Part shown: piece by piece, positions 62,143 through 64,000 of the stretch
Numbering within the stretch: the first letter of the stretch is position 1
Layout: every line of letters begins with the position of its first letter
NCBI RefSeq assembly: GCF_009758255.1
Contig: NZ_WSEN01000002.1
Span: forward strand, 122,605-186,604
Direction of reading: 5' to 3'
DNA length: 64,000 nt
Origin: Microbacterium sp. MAH-37
GTDB taxonomy: Bacteria > Actinomycetota > Actinomycetes > Actinomycetales > Microbacteriaceae
Program-made: the position numbers and the translations under genes
The notes under the pieces: model-generated
Databases searched by the model: none
What the model was told of the DNA's origin: nothing
The model's input: the letters and a program-made list of their open reading frames with translations, nothing else

Positions 62143-62598
62143 GTGCCAGTGAACCCAGAACTGGTCGGCAGGGAGTTCCCGCCGACGTCCCCCTACCTCG
62201 TCGGACGTGAGAAGGTGCGCGAGTTCGCGCGTGCCGTCTTCGCCGATGCCCCCGTGCACACCGACGTCGACGCCGCACGCGCCGCCGGCTACGCCGACGT
62301 CGTCGCTCCGCCGACGTTCGCGATGGTCATCCAGGACCACACGCTGCAGCAGCTGCTCGCGCTCGAGGATTCCGGCATCGTCCTGGCGCGCACCATCCAC
62401 GCCGAGCAGAGGTTCACGTACACCCGGCCCATCGTGGCCGGCGACGAACTCACCGGGCAGCTGCGGGTCACCGGCATCCGCACGCTCGGCGGCAACGCCA
62501 TGATCACCAGCGAGGCCGAGATCGCCGATGCGGGCGGCGCGCACGTCGTCACCGCGACCAGCGTGCTGCTGGTGGGCTCCGAGCGAGAGGGGGAGTGA
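62143..62598 (+). CDS. MaoC-like dehydratase, FAS1/HadA-type N-terminal subunit
   Basis: 151 aa single hot-dog fold (VNPELVGREFPPTSPYLVGR, FARAVFADAPVHTDVDAARA, APPTFAMVIQDH). It lacks the full D-x4-H hydratase motif and resembles the non-catalytic partner in HadAB-type (3R)-hydroxyacyl-ACP dehydratases. The GTG start has TAGGAT (62131-62136) six bases upstream. Its stop overlaps the next gene, so the two subunits are made together. Confidence 0.8.
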   Translation: MPVNPELVGREFPPTSPYLVGREKVREFARAVFADAPVHTDVDAARAAGYADVVAPPTFAMVIQDHTLQQLLALEDSGIVLARTIHAEQRFTYTRPIVAGDELTGQLRVTGIRTLGGNAMITSEAEIADAGGAHVVTATSVLLVGSEREGE

Positions 62599-62999
62599 TG
62601 GCCGCCTTCACCGTGGGAGACGCCATCGCCGAGCGCACCGTGCATCTGACGCGCGAGTCGCTGGTGCGCTACGCCGGAGCATCCGGCGACTTCAACCCGA
62701 TCCACTACCGTGACGACGTCGCGGCCGAGGTGGGTCTGCCCGGCGTGCTGGCGCACGGGATGCTGACGATGGGGCTCGCCTCGTCGGTCGTGGTGTCCGC
62801 CCTCGGCGATGTCGCCAAGATCGTCGACTACGGCGTCCGGTTCACCAAGCCGGTCGTCGTCGACCCGCAGGACGGCGCCGACGTGACCGTCGTCGCGAAG
62901 GTCGCCGCCGTCGACGAGGAGACCGCGCGGATCGACCTGAAGGTCACGCACGGCGACACGACCGTGCTGGCCAAGGCTCAGCTGCGCGTGGCGCTGTGA
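62598..62999 (+). CDS. MaoC-like dehydratase, catalytic HadB-type subunit
   Basis: 133 aa from the ATG at 62598; a GTG one codon earlier is also possible. The hydratase motif is YAGASGDFNPIHYRDD (Asp and His), followed by GLPGVLAHGMLTMG. With the previous gene it should form a heterodimeric 3-hydroxyacyl-ACP dehydratase of fatty acid synthesis. GAGGGGGAG precedes it. Its stop overlaps murB (GTGA). Confidence 0.85.
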   Translation: MAAFTVGDAIAERTVHLTRESLVRYAGASGDFNPIHYRDDVAAEVGLPGVLAHGMLTMGLASSVVVSALGDVAKIVDYGVRFTKPVVVDPQDGADVTVVAKVAAVDEETARIDLKVTHGDTTVLAKAQLRVAL

Positions 63000-64000
63000 C
63001 GGAGATCACGCCGATCCCGCTGCGCACGCTGACCACGCTGCGCACCGGCGGCGCCCCCGAGCGCATGCGCGAGGCCACCACCACGGCCGAGCTGATCTCC
63101 GAGCTGCAGCAGGTCTGGGCCGCCGGCGACGAGTGGTTCGTGCTCGGCGGCGGATCGAACCTGTTCGCCGGCGACGCCGGTTTCGAGGGCACCGTCATCC
63201 GCGTGCTCACCCGCGGCATCGAGGAGATCCCCTCGCCGCACGAGGGCCGCGTGCGGCTGCGCGTGCAGGCCGGGCACGACTGGGACCACCTGGTCGCCTA
63301 CGCCGTCGAGCGCGGCTACGCCGGCATCGAGGCGATGAGCGGCATCCCCGGCACCGTCGGCGCCGCCCCCGTGCAGAACGTGGGCGCCTACGGGCAGGAG
63401 ATCCAGGAGACGCTCGTCGAGGTCGAACTGCTCGACGAGTACGCGGACAGCCCCGTCATCGTCCCGGCATCCGAGCTGGCCCTCGGCTTCCGCACCTCCG
63501 TGCTCAAGCACCACTACGGCGGGGTGCCGCAGCGTCGTGCCGTGATCCTCAGCGTCACCCTCGACCTCGCCGTCACGGACGGCACGCGCGTGGTGCGCGG
63601 GGAGCAGCTGCGCCGCGCGCTCGGCCTCGAGGACGCGAGGGCCGTGCCGCTGTCCTGGGTACGCTCCACGATCCTCGAGACCAGGGCGAAGAAGGGGATG
63701 CTGCTGAACCCCGACGACCCCGACACCGCGAGCGCCGGGTCGTTCTTCCAGAACGCCATCGTGCCCGAGTCCGTCGCGCGCACGCTGCCGCCGGAATGCC
63801 CGCGCTGGCCCGTCACGCCCGACCTCGACGCGGTCACCGTGATCCCGCTCTCCGGGTTCACCGGCGCCGTGCCGCCGCTCGCGGCCGCGCAGGCCGACGT
63901 GAAGGTCAGCGCCGCGTGGCTGATCGAGCACTCCGGCATCCGCAAGGGGTTCAAACTGCCTCGGTCGCGCGCCGGCGTCTCCACCAAGCACGCCCTCGCC
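62996..64000 (+). CDS. murB: UDP-N-acetylenolpyruvoylglucosamine reductase, 3' partial
   Basis: 335 codons are visible and the gene runs off the window. MurB reduces the enolpyruvyl group to form UDP-MurNAc for peptidoglycan, using FAD and NADPH. FVLGGGSNLF and GIEAMSGIPGTVGAAPVQNV bind FAD. SAGSFFQNAIV carries the catalytic serine, and SAAWLIEHSGIRKGF is the C-terminal motif. The GTG start overlaps the dehydratase stop. Confidence 0.95.
   Translation, partial: MTEITPIPLRTLTTLRTGGAPERMREATTTAELISELQQVWAAGDEWFVLGGGSNLFAGDAGFEGTVIRVLTRGIEEIPSPHEGRVRLRVQAGHDWDHLVAYAVERGYAGIEAMSGIPGTVGAAPVQNVGAYGQEIQETLVEVELLDEYADSPVIVPASELALGFRTSVLKHHYGGVPQRRAVILSVTLDLAVTDGTRVVRGEQLRRALGLEDARAVPLSWVRSTILETRAKKGMLLNPDDPDTASAGSFFQNAIVPESVARTLPPECPRWPVTPDLDAVTVIPLSGFTGAVPPLAAAQADVKVSAAWLIEHSGIRKGFKLPRSRAGVSTKHALA

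Noticed and set aside
1..64000. rRNA, tRNA, IS elements, prophage or integrase genes
   Set aside because: None recognised on either strand.

Overview
This window comes from a high-GC Gram-positive genome, most likely Microbacteriaceae and probably Microbacterium or a close relative. The basis is the codon usage, the menaquinone genes, a short-type adenylate kinase, the ribosomal-protein order, the Microbacteriaceae-typical small DUF7882-type proteins and many apparently leaderless genes. No rRNA, tRNA, CRISPR array, insertion sequence or prophage was seen.

Layout. 1-3.2 kb: end of a PP2C-like gene, an ArsR-type regulator divergent from a cupin / DUF4287 / reductase operon. 3.2-13.5 kb: menaquinone region (menD, menF, menG, polyprenyl diphosphate synthase) with hemerythrin, PPK2, DUF402, a ferredoxin-NADP reductase and a hydrolase. 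13.6-14.8 kb: convergent DUF7882-like paralogues and yajQ. 15-18.8 kb: a malEFG-type sugar importer without its own ATPase, with LacI-type operator palindromes upstream. 18.8-27.2 kb: PadR/membrane protein pair, small and medium membrane proteins, a DUF2975/XRE pair, and a 1342-aa polytopic protein. 27.2-31.9 kb: str operon (rpsL-rpsG-fusA-tuf). 33.2-51 kb: S10, spc and alpha operons with secY, adk, map, infA, rpmJ and rpoA. rpsN and rpsD are missing from their usual places, and each vacancy holds a strong hairpin. An accessory gene flanked by palindromic repeats sits between map and infA. 51-58 kb: acyl-CoA ligase, an unusual membrane regulator and a tctCBA tricarboxylate importer, then a TauE/SafE permease. 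58.2-62 kb: a secreted multidomain GH31 glycosidase. 62.1-64 kb: two MaoC-type dehydratase subunits and the start of murB.

The most unusual object is the gene at 52731-53999 (minus strand). It joins the membrane sensor and PAS part of a CitA/DctS-type histidine kinase directly to the C-terminal DNA-binding domain of the matching DctR/CitB-type response regulator. No kinase, ATPase or receiver domain lies between them. It is divergent from tctCBA, and the shared intergenic region carries two tandem 20-bp direct repeats that could be its operator. This looks like a two-component system collapsed into a one-component transmembrane transcription factor.

Two other window-scale patterns stand out. 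Three families of short interspersed palindromic repeats occur here, one of them duplicated in frame inside menD. At least sixteen genes have a TANNNT -10 element ending exactly 6 or 7 bases before the start codon, as expected for leaderless transcripts; this also settles several start codons.
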